Source: Elusimicrobiota bacterium
GTDB lineage: Bacteria > Elusimicrobiota > Elusimicrobia > UBA1565 > UBA9628
Direction: 5' to 3'
Assembly (NCBI GenBank): GCA_016218545.1
Contig: JACRDQ010000046.1
Span: 1-64,000 of the forward strand
DNA length: 64,000 nt
In this document: positions 7,841 to 16,041 of the stretch, in pieces
Layout: every line of letters starts with the position of its first letter
Numbering within the stretch: position 1 is the first letter of the stretch
Notes under the pieces: model-generated
The model's input: only the letters and a program-made list of their open reading frames with translations
What the model was told of the DNA's origin: nothing
Databases searched by the model: none
Position numbers and translations under genes: made by a program

Positions 7841-8914
7841 TCAAACGTCGTACCGGTGGATGAGATAGGCGGCCAGGGTACCGAAGAGGAGGTTGGCGGT
7901 CCACGCGGCCAGGGCAGGAGGGAGCCGGCCGCTGACTCCGAGGGCGCGGCCCATCTCCATGAACCACAGGAAGAGGAACGACACCCCGAGCGCCATGGAG
8001 AAGCTCACGATCTTCACGGCGCGGCGCAGGCGCAGGGCGATGGGGATTCCCAGGGCGCAGATCACCACGTTGGTGAACGGGAACGAGAGCTTGGAGTGCG
8101 CGGCGACCATGTACTCCCGCGGGGACACCCCGAGGTGCTTCACCTTCGGGGCGTATGCCCTCAGCTCCAGGAGGCTCATCTCCTCGGGACTGCGGGTCCT
8201 CGGGATCAGGTCCCGCGGGGTCGCGACCAGGTCCGAGAGGTGGGTCTTGAACCTCTTCTCGGTCACCTTCCCGTCCCGGAAGGAGCGGTGGATGCCGTCG
8301 TGGAGCACCCAGGCCATGCGCGCCGAGTCGAATTCCGCCCGGTCCGCGTCGATCTGGACCTCGATGCCCGCCGCGCCGACGCGCTCGAGGATCACCTTCT
8401 CCATCCTCCACTCCTTGGGGAGGTAGACCTTCGCCTGCACGAACTGCCCGGGCTTGGTGATCATGGCCAGGTTGAGGAACTTGTGGGATTCCCAGGCCGG
8501 CCGGATCTTCTCGGTCCAGAGGTGCTGGGAGCGCCGGTAGCAGAAAGGCAGGAGGGTCTCCTGCGCCGCGAAGCTCAGGACCGCCACCCCCAGCGAGCAC
8601 CACAGGATGGGCTTCCAGAAATCCCGGAGCCGGAACCCCGCGGCCTGGGCCGCCAGGGCCTCCCCGCTCTGGATGAAGCCCGTCATCGAGACCAGCGTGG
8701 CGAGCAGGGTCGCCATGGGGATGGTCCGGATGGCCCAGTAAGGGACCTCGAGCCACAGATACTCGAGGATCACGTTGATGGGGGCCGGGCTCTTCACCAG
8801 GGCGCTCATGCGGTCGAAGACGGTGCCGAGGAAGAGCAGGATCGCGAACAGGCCCAGGCCGAAGCCGAAGGGCTTGAAGAAGCGCTTGGCCATGTAGACC
8901 GAGAAGATCCTCAT
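7841..8914 (-). CDS. lptG: LPS export ABC transporter permease LptG
   Basis: A 357-residue LptF/LptG (YjgP/YjgQ) family permease. The ATG at 8914 overlaps the stop of the upstream gene by 4 bp (ATGA). Family features are the N-terminal RIFSVYMAKRFFKPFGFGLG transmembrane start, YWAIRTIPMATLLATLVSMTGF and SGEALAAQAAGFRLRDFWKP in the coupling-helix region, a periplasmic beta-jellyroll around residues 130-260, and three transmembrane helices near the C-terminus. In the Lpt pathway LptF and LptG form the inner-membrane channel that loads LPS onto the periplasmic bridge, powered by LptB, which is not in this window. Assignment as LptG rather than LptF rests on position and on the conserved GEALAAQAAG segment. 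Confidence 0.85.
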   Translation of the reverse strand: MRIFSVYMAKRFFKPFGFGLGLFAILLFLGTVFDRMSALVKSPAPINVILEYLWLEVPYWAIRTIPMATLLATLVSMTGFIQSGEALAAQAAGFRLRDFWKPILWCSLGVAVLSFAAQETLLPFCYRRSQHLWTEKIRPAWESHKFLNLAMITKPGQFVQAKVYLPKEWRMEKVILERVGAAGIEVQIDADRAEFDSARMAWVLHDGIHRSFRDGKVTEKRFKTHLSDLVATPRDLIPRTRSPEEMSLLELRAYAPKVKHLGVSPREYMVAAHSKLSFPFTNVVICALGIPIALRLRRAVKIVSFSMALGVSFLFLWFMEMGRALGVSGRLPPALAAWTANLLFGTLAAYLIHRYDV

Positions 8915-9996
8915 CGCTCGGCCGCCTTCCGGGTGAGCCACGCCCCGATGCCCAGGCCGACCGCGTCGGCGATCCACGGGGCCGCGAAGGAGAACGCGTG
9001 ATAGCGGCGGCCCAGCCCGATGCCCAGGGCGAGCAGGCCGTAGAACAGGAAGAGGATGCCCAGGCTCACCACGAAGCCCTTGCCCTTGCCGAAGCGGTGG
9101 AAGCCCAGGCCCAGGGGAGCCCCGATCCAGAAGAAGACGATCGGCGAGAATGCCCCCGCGCTGCGCACCGCGATCTCGACCATGTACTCGTTGCGCCGCT
9201 CGCGCGGGATGTCAGGGGAGCGCGTCATCTCCCAGAGGTGCAGGGACTTGAACTCCTGGGTGTCCGCGGCGCGGGTGACCGTCACCGGGGCGGCGAGCGG
9301 CACGAAGAGACGGTAGCGCGCGAACTCGGCCGAGGTGAACTTCTCGGAGGTGCTGCCCGGGAGCTGGAGGGTGCCGTCCGAGAGCTCCAGCACGAACCCC
9401 TGGCCCTTCTTGAGCCTCAGGCTCCCGCGCGGCGCGCTGACCCTCAGGCCACGGTCATGGCCCGTGCGGATGAGGTATACGTCCCTGATGTCACCCGTGG
9501 CCCGGTCCGCGTCCCTGGCGTAGAGACGCCACTCTCCGAGGTTGATGAAGGAATCCGGCTCCAGGTCGATGCGGGCCAGCTGCTGGGTGGCCTGGGATTG
9601 GCGGCTCCGGAAGGAATGCAGGCCCTCGGGACTGACCTTGTGATTGACCCACAGCAGGAGTCCGGAGAAGAAGACGGCCAGGGCGAAGAACGGCCAAGTC
9701 ATCTCGCGGAGGGAGAACCCGGAGGAGCGGAGGGCCATGATCTCCCCGCGTTCCGAGAGCTGGCCCAAGGCCATGAGCATGGCCACGAGGAAGGCCATGG
9801 GGACGGTGAGACTCAGGAAGTAGGGCAGGAGGCGGGAGAAGCAGGAGAGGATCCAGAGCAGGGAGATGCCCTTGGTCACCGCCAGGCTGAAGAGCTTCAG
9901 GAAGGTGTTCATCAACAGGACCGCGGTGAACAGGGCGAGGCAAAGGCCGAAGAGGGGAAGGAACATCCGCATCAGGTATCGCGGAAGGATGGTCAT
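8911..9996 (-). CDS. lptF: LPS export ABC transporter permease LptF
   Basis: A 361-residue member of the LptF/LptG family with the same layout as its neighbour: an N-terminal helix (ILPRYLMRMFLPLFGLCLAL), the cytoplasmic segment SERGEIMALRSSGFSLREMT typical of LptF, a periplasmic domain and three C-terminal helices (PIVFFWIGAPLGLGF onward). The start at 9996 has GGGGAGG 7 nt upstream. That ribosome-binding site lies inside a perfect 11-bp hairpin (10001-10025). A TAGAAT -10 at 10068-10073 predicts a leader of about 65 nt. It is translationally coupled to lptG through an ATGA overlap. Confidence 0.85.
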   Translation of the reverse strand: MTILPRYLMRMFLPLFGLCLALFTAVLLMNTFLKLFSLAVTKGISLLWILSCFSRLLPYFLSLTVPMAFLVAMLMALGQLSERGEIMALRSSGFSLREMTWPFFALAVFFSGLLLWVNHKVSPEGLHSFRSRQSQATQQLARIDLEPDSFINLGEWRLYARDADRATGDIRDVYLIRTGHDRGLRVSAPRGSLRLKKGQGFVLELSDGTLQLPGSTSEKFTSAEFARYRLFVPLAAPVTVTRAADTQEFKSLHLWEMTRSPDIPRERRNEYMVEIAVRSAGAFSPIVFFWIGAPLGLGFHRFGKGKGFVVSLGILFLFYGLLALGIGLGRRYHAFSFAAPWIADAVGLGIGAWLTRKAAER

Positions 9997-10000
9997 GCCG

Positions 10001-10025
10001 CTTGCCTCCCCCGCGGGGAGGCAAG
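10001..10025 (-). promoter_or_regulatory. hairpin sequestering the lptF ribosome-binding site
   Basis: CTTGCCTCCCC (10001-10011) and GGGGAGGCAAG (10015-10025) pair perfectly around a 3-nt loop. Read on the minus strand, the second strand of the hairpin carries the GGGGAGG Shine-Dalgarno of lptF, 7 nt before its ATG. Formation of the hairpin would hide the site, so initiation on lptF-lptG may be controlled by RNA folding, by temperature or by a ligand or protein. The regulatory role is inference. Confidence 0.6.
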
Positions 10026-10121
10026 GGGCTGTGGGGGCCGATGCCGTATCATCGAGTTTCCTTCGTGATTCTATAAATTTTCCCACCCCGCCCGTGCCCG
10101 ACTTGGCAGCCCCTATTTTTA

Positions 10122-10127
10122 TATAGT
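10122..10127 (+). promoter_or_regulatory. -10 element of a leaderless promoter for the dipeptidase
   Basis: TATAGT (within TATATAGT) ends exactly 6 nt before the ATG at 10134. TTGGCA at 10103-10108 would be a -35 but its 13-bp spacing is too short, so the upstream half is uncertain. Confidence 0.45.
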
Positions 10128-10133
10128 GGAGCC

Positions 10134-11546
10134 ATGACCATCCCCTCCCAGCGCGCCGTGGACTACATCCTGTCCAATCAGGAGCAGTACCTGGCCGACT
10201 TGAAGGAGCTCGTGCGCATCCCCAGCGTGAGCTTCGACGGCTTCGACCCGCGCCATGTGGACCACGCCGCCGTGGCCGTGGCCTCGCTCCTCAAGCTCAG
10301 GGGATTCGAGAACGTCGACGTCCTCAGGCTGCCCGGAGCGCACCCTTACGCCTACGGGGACTGGCTGCACGCCCCTGGCGCGCCGACCCTGCTCCTCTAC
10401 GCGCACCACGACGTCCAGCCTCCGGGCCGGCCCGAGCTCTGGACCTCCCCGGCCTTCGAGCCGACCCAGCGCTCCGGGAGGCTCTACGGCCGCGGGACCG
10501 CGGACAACAAGGCGGCCATCACGGTCTACACCAGCGCCGTGGCCGCGCACCTCAAGATCGCGGGGGACCTGCCGGTCAACGTGAAGGTCATCATCGAGGG
10601 CGAGGAGGAGATCGGGTCCCGCTCCCTCGAGCGCTTCACGAAGAAGCACCGCCGCAAGCTCTCCGCCGACGCCATCGTCATCCACGACACCGGCATCTAC
10701 GACACGGGTTCGCCCTCCATCACGACCTCGCTGCGGGGGCTCGCGGCCATGGATGTGACCGTCCGGACCGCGGAGAAGCCGGCGCACTCCGGGGTCTGGG
10801 GCGGCCCCCTGCCCGACCCGGTGCAGGCCCTCTCCAAGATGATCGCCTCCCTGACCGGCCCGGACGGCCGCATGACCATCCCCGGCATCTACGACCGGGT
10901 CCGCGTCCCCTCCAAGGCGGAACAGGCGTCCCTCGACAGCCTGCGCTGCGACGAGAAGACCTTCCGCGCCCAGAGCGGCCTGCTCCCCAAGAGCCGCCTG
11001 CTCGGCAACGGCAAGCACCTCTTCGGCAAGATCTGGTATGAGCCCGCGCTCTCCGTCAACGCCATCCAGGCCTCCTCGCGCAAGGAGTGGGCCAACATCA
11101 TCAACGACTCGGCCTGGTGCCACCTGGGCATCAGGACCGTGCCGAACATGAGCCCCGCGGACACGGCCAAGCGCCTCAAGGCGCACCTGCTGGCCAACGC
11201 TCCCTGGGGAGTCAAGGTCGAGTTCTCCAGCGAGAACCTCAACCCCGCGTGGAGGACCGACGCCGACAACCCCCTCTTCTGCGCCGCGGCCCGCTCCCTC
11301 GAGAAAGGCTACGGCCGCAAGCCCGTGCTCATGGGGTGCGGAGGCTCCATCGGCTTCGTCGAGCCTTTTGCCAAGGCCCTGGGCGGAGTGCCCGTCATCC
11401 TCATCGGCCTCGGAGACCCCTACGCCAACCACCACGGCGAGAACGAGAGCATGCACCTCGGGGACTACTTCAAGGCCGTCGCGAGCATGGCGCACTTCCT
11501 GAGGGAGGCTGCGGACCCGGGGCTCTGGCCCGGGAAGAGGCCATAA
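10134..11546 (+). CDS. M20 family zinc dipeptidase
   Basis: A 470-residue cytoplasmic peptidase of the M20 dipeptidase (CNDP/DUG1-like) group that cleaves short peptides with a di-zinc centre. Visible family motifs in order: LLLYAHHDVQP (first His ligand plus Asp), GRGTADNKA (bridging Asp), IIEGEEEIGS (catalytic Glu pair), IVIHDTGIYD (Asp ligand), a lid domain in the middle, and GLGDPYANHHGENESMHLGD containing the last His ligand. All ligands are present and the length is normal. There is no signal peptide. It stands alone: divergent from lptF and convergent with the glycosyltransferase gene, with a terminator hairpin just after its stop. Confidence 0.9.
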   Translation: MTIPSQRAVDYILSNQEQYLADLKELVRIPSVSFDGFDPRHVDHAAVAVASLLKLRGFENVDVLRLPGAHPYAYGDWLHAPGAPTLLLYAHHDVQPPGRPELWTSPAFEPTQRSGRLYGRGTADNKAAITVYTSAVAAHLKIAGDLPVNVKVIIEGEEEIGSRSLERFTKKHRRKLSADAIVIHDTGIYDTGSPSITTSLRGLAAMDVTVRTAEKPAHSGVWGGPLPDPVQALSKMIASLTGPDGRMTIPGIYDRVRVPSKAEQASLDSLRCDEKTFRAQSGLLPKSRLLGNGKHLFGKIWYEPALSVNAIQASSRKEWANIINDSAWCHLGIRTVPNMSPADTAKRLKAHLLANAPWGVKVEFSSENLNPAWRTDADNPLFCAAARSLEKGYGRKPVLMGCGGSIGFVEPFAKALGGVPVILIGLGDPYANHHGENESMHLGDYFKAVASMAHFLREAADPGLWPGKRP

Positions 11547-11576
11547 AAAGCCAAATCCCCTATTCGGGGATTTGGC
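11544..11576 (-). terminator. terminator between dipeptidase and glycosyltransferase genes
   Basis: A perfect 11-bp stem GCCAAATCCCC / GGGGATTTGGC (11550-11560 with 11566-11576) has a 5-nt loop. On the minus strand it is followed by CTTTTTATGG, a good U tract, so it best serves the leftward htrA-glycosyltransferase transcript. It begins 3 nt after the dipeptidase stop and may also act on that gene. A second small hairpin (TAGGGCG / CGCCCTA) lies at 11606-11629. Confidence 0.75.
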
Positions 11577-11728
11577 AAGGCGGATCGAAGCCGCCTGAGT
11601 CTTCTTAGGGCGCCACTGGGGTCGCCCTACGAATGAGTATAGCCGGGGTTCCCGGAATCGTCAAGGGCCCTTGGACCCAGACGCCTTTTTCCTGCCCAGT
11701 ATCCGGATCGGATCGATCCGCCGCAACG

Positions 11729-13696
11729 TCATCGAAGCCCCTGCGGGCCGACTTGCGTCAGCGGCCAGCGCTGCCGGAACACGAAATCGCGCACCCTTGC
11801 CGCGGGGTAATCCATCTGCCAGCCGTCCCAGTAGGCCTCCTCCGCGCCGGTCAGCGCCTCCTGCAGGTCGAGGCGGGCGCGCGGCATCCTCCCCTCGGAG
11901 GCGGCGAGCAGGACCGCGGCGAGCTCCTCGGCAGCGGGGTGGCTGGGCCTGCGGCGGGAAGGGTCGAGCGGGCATCGCAGGAGCCGGTCCTCGAGCCTCA
12001 CCGACGGCTCGGCCGCCTTCGCGTAGAGCGCTGCCCGGAGACATGCCTCGAGCGAGCCGGGGTCCCCGGCGAAGGAGGCCTGCGCCTCGGACGCGGCTTC
12101 GGCTCCGCGGCCCTCCAAGGCGCTCAGCCAGGCGACGATCCCGTATAGTTGGGGGAGGTCCCCCCCTCGCTGCTGCGTCAGACGCCGGAAGCTCCGGTGG
12201 GCCCCGGACCAATCCTCGGAGCGGATCAGCACGAGACCCAGATGCCAGAGCCCGTCCTGATCCTCCGGGTGCTCCGCGCTCCAGGCCTCCAGCAGGGACC
12301 GGCTCTCCTCGGCCCCGCTGCCGCCGCCTCTCGCGGCAAGGGATAGGGCGATGCCGAGGTCCCGCTCGGGCCGCACCCCGGCCAAGGCCCCGGCCCGGAG
12401 CGAGACGAACCCGGAGGCCAGGCACGCTCCGGCCATGAGGCCGCAGGAACGCCAGCGCCTATCGCGAAGCGCGTCCTTGAAGCGGAGCGCCAGGCACCCG
12501 GCTCCCAAGGCCAGGACCGGCAGGAGCGGGGCGCGGTAGCGCGCCGCTGCCCCGCCGGCCGCCAGGCTCAGCAGCCCCGCGGCCGCGAAGACCGCCGCAG
12601 GGCCCATGACCCCCGGCTCGCGCCGGACCGCCATGACCAAGCCGGGAAGTCCCACTGCCAGCAGAGCGGCGAAGCAGAAGAGCCGGTGCAGGGGGACCGT
12701 GCCGCGGGCCTCCCAGGGATGGGCTTCTCCGGCCGGGATCTCCGAGGCGGAGAGGTTCAGGTAGAGCCTGCGAAACCCGAGCCCTGCGGATGCCGCCGGA
12801 GCCTCCTTGAACCTCCGCCGAACCTCGCCTGCGAAGAACGCATCCTGGCTGGGGCCGACCGCTCCGGCCCTGGCAGCCTTCTGCTTGAGGACCAGGAACT
12901 CGAGTCCCGGATAGTCCGCTGCCTTGCCGGAAGCGCCTTCCCGGCCGGCGAGGTAGAGGTTGAGTCCGTAGCGGGTCTGCAACACGGCAGGAATGCCTTT
13001 GGACGAGAGGACCGCGCCCCAGGCCAGGGACAAGCCCAGGGTCGGGACCGCCAAGGCCAGGACCGGCTTCCAGCCTGCTGCCCGGTCGAAGAGCCTCAGG
13101 CTCAGGGCCATGCAGAGAGCAGCGGGCAGGAACTGGGGCCTCATCGAGCACACCGCTCCCAAGCTGCCGCCGGCTGCAAGAGCCCTGGCCGAGGTGAGGG
13201 TCCTCTGCCCGCTCAAGAGCCACAGGGCCAGGGCCGACAGGAAGGTCTCCAGGACCTGCGGCAGGAGTTGCCCCACGGGATAGAGGAACGGCCAGGCCAA
13301 GGCAGCGGCCAAGCCCGCGGCCCCGGCTGCCCAGAAGTCCTGCCGCTGCCTCCAGGCCGCCAAGCAGCAGAAGGCCGCGGTCAGGGCCCCCAGCAGCGCC
13401 TGAAAGCAGAGCACGGGCCAGGGCGAAGACCCGAAGACCGAGTAAGAAGCGGCCAGCAGCGCGGGATAGATGGGCGAGTGGTGCGCCCAGACCGCGAAGA
13501 GCCCCTTGCCCGCGGCGATCGAGGAGGCCCAGAGGTGGTACTCCCTGGCGTCCACGATGGGGAACGCGATGAAGGGGCTCGCCCGGTCGAGCCAGAGGAA
13601 CCAGGCGCGCCAGGCCAGGGCGGAAAGGAAGACCGCGCCGGCCAGGCGCCAGGGAAGCCCAAGAGGCCGGTCGTCCGCGGCTCCGGCCTCGCTCAC
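11729..13696 (-). CDS. GT-C membrane glycosyltransferase with C-terminal TPR-like region
   Basis: 655 residues from a GTG start. About ten hydrophobic helices span residues 15-430. The first periplasmic loop carries FPIVDAREYHLWASSIAAGK and HHSPIYPALLA, an acidic Asp-containing loop typical of PMT/ArnT-like GT-C enzymes that use polyprenyl-phosphate sugars. The C-terminal 200 residues are soluble and helical (LSLAARGGGSGAEESRSLLE, WHLGLVLIRSEDWSGAHRSF), suggesting tetratricopeptide-like repeats. The gene starts 7 bp after the htrA stop, so the two are probably co-transcribed. Substrate and acceptor are unknown; protein or lipid glycosylation in the envelope is the reasonable guess. Confidence 0.65.
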   Translation of the reverse strand: MSEAGAADDRPLGLPWRLAGAVFLSALAWRAWFLWLDRASPFIAFPIVDAREYHLWASSIAAGKGLFAVWAHHSPIYPALLAASYSVFGSSPWPVLCFQALLGALTAAFCCLAAWRQRQDFWAAGAAGLAAALAWPFLYPVGQLLPQVLETFLSALALWLLSGQRTLTSARALAAGGSLGAVCSMRPQFLPAALCMALSLRLFDRAAGWKPVLALAVPTLGLSLAWGAVLSSKGIPAVLQTRYGLNLYLAGREGASGKAADYPGLEFLVLKQKAARAGAVGPSQDAFFAGEVRRRFKEAPAASAGLGFRRLYLNLSASEIPAGEAHPWEARGTVPLHRLFCFAALLAVGLPGLVMAVRREPGVMGPAAVFAAAGLLSLAAGGAAARYRAPLLPVLALGAGCLALRFKDALRDRRWRSCGLMAGACLASGFVSLRAGALAGVRPERDLGIALSLAARGGGSGAEESRSLLEAWSAEHPEDQDGLWHLGLVLIRSEDWSGAHRSFRRLTQQRGGDLPQLYGIVAWLSALEGRGAEAASEAQASFAGDPGSLEACLRAALYAKAAEPSVRLEDRLLRCPLDPSRRRPSHPAAEELAAVLLAASEGRMPRARLDLQEALTGAEEAYWDGWQMDYPAARVRDFVFRQRWPLTQVGPQGLR

Positions 13697-13703
13697 AAGC
13701 CCC

Positions 13704-14741
13704 TCAGAAGACGTTGACGAGCTCGACCTGGAAGGAGCGCTTCCTGCTCTCGCGCACGACCTTGACCGTCACGGTGTCTCCGACCTTGTAGAGGTCCAGG
13801 GCGTTGTAGAGGTCGTCGTAGTCGTCGACGGGCTCGTCATTGATGCCCACGATGATGTCGCCCAGGACCACGCGGCCCGTGAAGTCGCGCCGCATCCCGC
13901 GCAGGCCCGCGCGCTCCGCCGGCCCGGCCGGGGAGACCTCGCGGATGACCACGCCCTTGATCGCGCCGAGGAGGTAGTACTTCTGCCCCTCCGTCAGGAT
14001 GGAGATGCCCATCCCGGGCTGGATGACCTTGCCGTACTTGATGAGCTGGGGCACGATCTTCTTGACGAAGGCCACCGGCACCGCGAACCCGATGCCCGCG
14101 CTGGCGCCCGAGCGGCTGACCATCATGGTGTTGACCCCGATGAGCCGGCCTTCGGAGTCCAGCAGGGGGCCTCCCGAGTTGCCGGGGTTGATGGCCGCGT
14201 CCGTCTGGACGAGGTCGCGGATCGTCACCCCGCCGACGCCCTCCATCTGCCTGCCCAGGGCGCTGATGATGCCCGTGGTCAGCGTGTTGTCGAGGCCGAA
14301 GGGGTTGCCGATGGCGATGGTCTTCTGCCCGACCCGCAGACTCGACGAATCGCCCAGGGGGAGCTGCCTGAGCTTCTCCTGGGGCGCCTCCACCTTGAGG
14401 ACCGCGAGGTCCTTGCGTTCCTCCTTGCCCACGAGCCTGGCCCTCAGCTCCGTGTGGTCCTTGAGCTTGACGAGGAAGATGTCCCCGCCGGCCACCACGT
14501 GGTAGTTCGTCACGATGTGCCCGGCCTTGTCCCAGATGAAGCCCGAGCCGCTCCCCTGCGGGATGGCGAACTCGTCGAGGTAGAAGGAGCGCTCGACTGC
14601 GATGTTCGTGACGAAGACGACCGCAGGCGAGGCCTCCTCGAAGACCTTGATGGTGTTCTCCTCGTCGGGGAGGAGCCCCCAGGCGAGGGAGGCGGCGAGG
14701 ACCGGGAGAGCCGCGATCGCGGCGAATCGTGCTCGTGTCAT
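13704..14741 (-). CDS. HtrA/DegP-like trypsin-fold serine protease with PDZ domain
   Basis: A 345-residue envelope protease. An N-terminal hydrophobic segment (FAAIAALPVLAASLAWGLL) is a signal or anchor. The catalytic triad is His81 (NYHVV), Asp111 (KDLAVLK) and Ser189 (GNSGGP). A single PDZ domain follows from about residue 245 (GMGISIL, GLRGMRRDFTGRVVLGDIIV, INDEPVDDYDDLYNALD). HtrA proteases degrade or refold damaged periplasmic proteins. The start at 14741 was preferred to upstream ATGs because it begins the signal sequence and follows TTGAAG-17-CATAAT by exactly 6 nt. First gene of a two-gene operon with the glycosyltransferase. Confidence 0.9.
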   Translation of the reverse strand: MTRARFAAIAALPVLAASLAWGLLPDEENTIKVFEEASPAVVFVTNIAVERSFYLDEFAIPQGSGSGFIWDKAGHIVTNYHVVAGGDIFLVKLKDHTELRARLVGKEERKDLAVLKVEAPQEKLRQLPLGDSSSLRVGQKTIAIGNPFGLDNTLTTGIISALGRQMEGVGGVTIRDLVQTDAAINPGNSGGPLLDSEGRLIGVNTMMVSRSGASAGIGFAVPVAFVKKIVPQLIKYGKVIQPGMGISILTEGQKYYLLGAIKGVVIREVSPAGPAERAGLRGMRRDFTGRVVLGDIIVGINDEPVDDYDDLYNALDLYKVGDTVTVKVVRESRKRSFQVELVNVF

Positions 14742-14747
14742 GGTGCG

Positions 14748-14776
14748 ATTATGGCTGTTTTGGTCTTGGGCTTCAA
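14748..14776 (-). promoter_or_regulatory. leaderless promoter of the htrA-like gene
   Basis: On the minus strand TTGAAG (14771-14776) and CATAAT (14748-14753) are separated by 17 bp, and the -10 ends 6 nt before the ATG. The -35 box forms the outer end of the large palindrome at 14771-14821, so palindrome and promoter are physically linked. Confidence 0.7.
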
Positions 14777-14821
14777 GGCGCGAGGCCCTGTCCCCGAGGG
14801 ACAGGGCCTCGCGCCTTGAAG
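14771..14821. repeat. perfect 24-bp palindrome between the zincin and htrA genes
   Basis: Positions 14771-14794 (CTTCAAGGCGCGAGGCCCTG then TCCC) and 14798-14821 are perfect reverse complements around CGA. It lies 34 nt after the stop of the upstream minus-strand gene and contains the htrA -35. It can act as a terminator-like hairpin for the upstream gene, but no U tract follows. The sequence partly resembles the dispersed repeat near 15960-16013 (CTTCAAG, CTGTCCCCGA). Confidence 0.75.
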
Positions 14822-14855
14822 CATGAGTTATCCACAAACTCTTCTTATGAAGAGT

Positions 14856-15860
14856 CTAGTGCTGCCCGTCCACGGCCAGGATCCAGAAACTGCCGCGGCG
14901 CGAGAGCTTCGCGCTGATGGGAGCGGCCTCCAGAAGCGCGCGGTCCTTGGCGGAGGGCTCGAAGGGCACGACCAGGCTCTCTCCAGGAGCCAGGGCGGCG
15001 GCCGCCTCGATGAGGTCCGGCAGTCCGGCTGAGACCGGACCCGCGAGCGAAACTGCGGAGAACCCGGCTGCCTGTTCGAGCACGAAGAGCGCGGCCTCCT
15101 GGGAATCCCTGGCCTTGGGGAAGCGGTCCACCCAGGCTTTGCGCCAGGCCTTCTCATCCGCGAGGGTCTTCCTCCAGTAGGCGGCAGCCTTCGGAGCCGC
15201 GAGGTCCAGCCTGAGCCCGCCTCGGTAAGCCAGGGCGGTCGCGGCGGTGAACGGGTGGTCGAGCCAGGCCCACATGTCGCGGGAGTTGCTCCCGTTGCGC
15301 GGCCAATCCAGCTCCTCCACCGGAGCTCCGAGCTCGACCCAGGGCCTGCACTGAACGAAGAAAGCCGCCAGTTCCCTGGCCGGACGCGCTTGCGCGCCGG
15401 AGAGTCCCAGATCCAGCTGGACGAGGTGCTCGAGCTCGTGGGCCAGGATGGGCGCGAGGACGGCAGGCTCCCGCCGGAGGAGGAAGTCGAGCCCGGCCGT
15501 GAACTCGGCATCCCGGTCCGTGACCCACATGCCCTGCTGCCGCACTACCACCTTCCCGCGGCCGGACACGAGCGGCCTGGAGAGCGCTTCTCCGGAGCTG
15601 GTCCGCGCCACCATGGCGAAGGATTCCAGGAAGCGGGCTTCGCCTGCCGCGAACTCCGCGCCCTCTCCCTCGACCTTCAGCCAGGCAGGACGGACGGGGG
15701 CAGGCCGAGGAGCGAAGCGCAGGGGCGCGAAAGCCGCCCCGTCGGCTGCCGAGAGGAACGCAGAGCCCGCGGACGCGGACAATGACTCGGGTCCCTGGTT
15801 CGCCCAGGCTCCGAGGCCCGACGATAGCAGCGCCGCCAAAGCAGCGGTCAGAGCAGTCAT
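14856..15860 (-). CDS. putative secreted HExxH metallopeptidase (unknown family)
   Basis: 334 residues with a signal peptide (MTALTAALAALLSSGLGAWA). The motif H141-E-L-E-H145 in ILAHELEHLVQLDLG is a zincin zinc-binding helix; no third ligand is obvious. Nearby is MWVTDRDAEFTAGLDFLLRRE. The C-terminal part is Ala/Leu-rich without known motifs. The ATG at 15860 was chosen because it begins the signal peptide; GGTGA lies just upstream. Divergent from rlmN. I do not recognise a named family. It shares the secreted HExxH plan with the protein at 40405 but little obvious sequence. Confidence 0.6.
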   Translation of the reverse strand: MTALTAALAALLSSGLGAWANQGPESLSASAGSAFLSAADGAAFAPLRFAPRPAPVRPAWLKVEGEGAEFAAGEARFLESFAMVARTSSGEALSRPLVSGRGKVVVRQQGMWVTDRDAEFTAGLDFLLRREPAVLAPILAHELEHLVQLDLGLSGAQARPARELAAFFVQCRPWVELGAPVEELDWPRNGSNSRDMWAWLDHPFTAATALAYRGGLRLDLAAPKAAAYWRKTLADEKAWRKAWVDRFPKARDSQEAALFVLEQAAGFSAVSLAGPVSAGLPDLIEAAAALAPGESLVVPFEPSAKDRALLEAAPISAKLSRRGSFWILAVDGQH

Positions 15861-15909
15861 CTTCACCGGATAGGTTAGCCGGAGCGCCTGCGGAGCGGCA
15901 TGGTCCTGC

Positions 15910-15966
15910 GGCCCAATCCGGGCTGGGCCGAAAACCGCGGCAGGGACGGACTTTGGACCCAGGCGC
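15910..15966. repeat. dispersed intergenic repeat, second module, copy 2
   Basis: Aligns with 187-243 over about 57 bp (about 43 matches by eye, one gap), sharing ATCCGGGC-TGGGCCGAAAA and TGGACCCA. It occupies the intergenic gap upstream of rlmN. Confidence 0.4.
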
Positions 15967-15974
15967 TTCAAGAC

Positions 15975-16013
15975 GCCGAGGGTCTGTCCCCGAAGGGGCG
16001 CGAGGAGGCCCGG
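15975..16013. repeat. dispersed intergenic repeat, first module, copy 2
   Basis: GAGGGTCTGTCCCCGAAGGG followed by AGGAGGCCCGG. The reverse complement occurs at 87-128. Here both modules are in the same orientation and adjacent, whereas at the left end of the window the modules face opposite ways, so the two copies have been rearranged relative to each other. Confidence 0.5.
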
Positions 16014-16027
16014 ACCTGCCATGATTT

Positions 16028-16035
16028 GCGATAAT
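16028..16035 (+). promoter_or_regulatory. extended -10 of a leaderless promoter for rlmN
   Basis: TTGCGATAAT contains an extended -10 (TGC plus GATAAT at 16030-16035). The hexamer ends 6 nt before GTG 16042. No good -35 is visible, as is common with extended -10 promoters. Confidence 0.5.
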
Positions 16036-16041
16036 ACCCGC

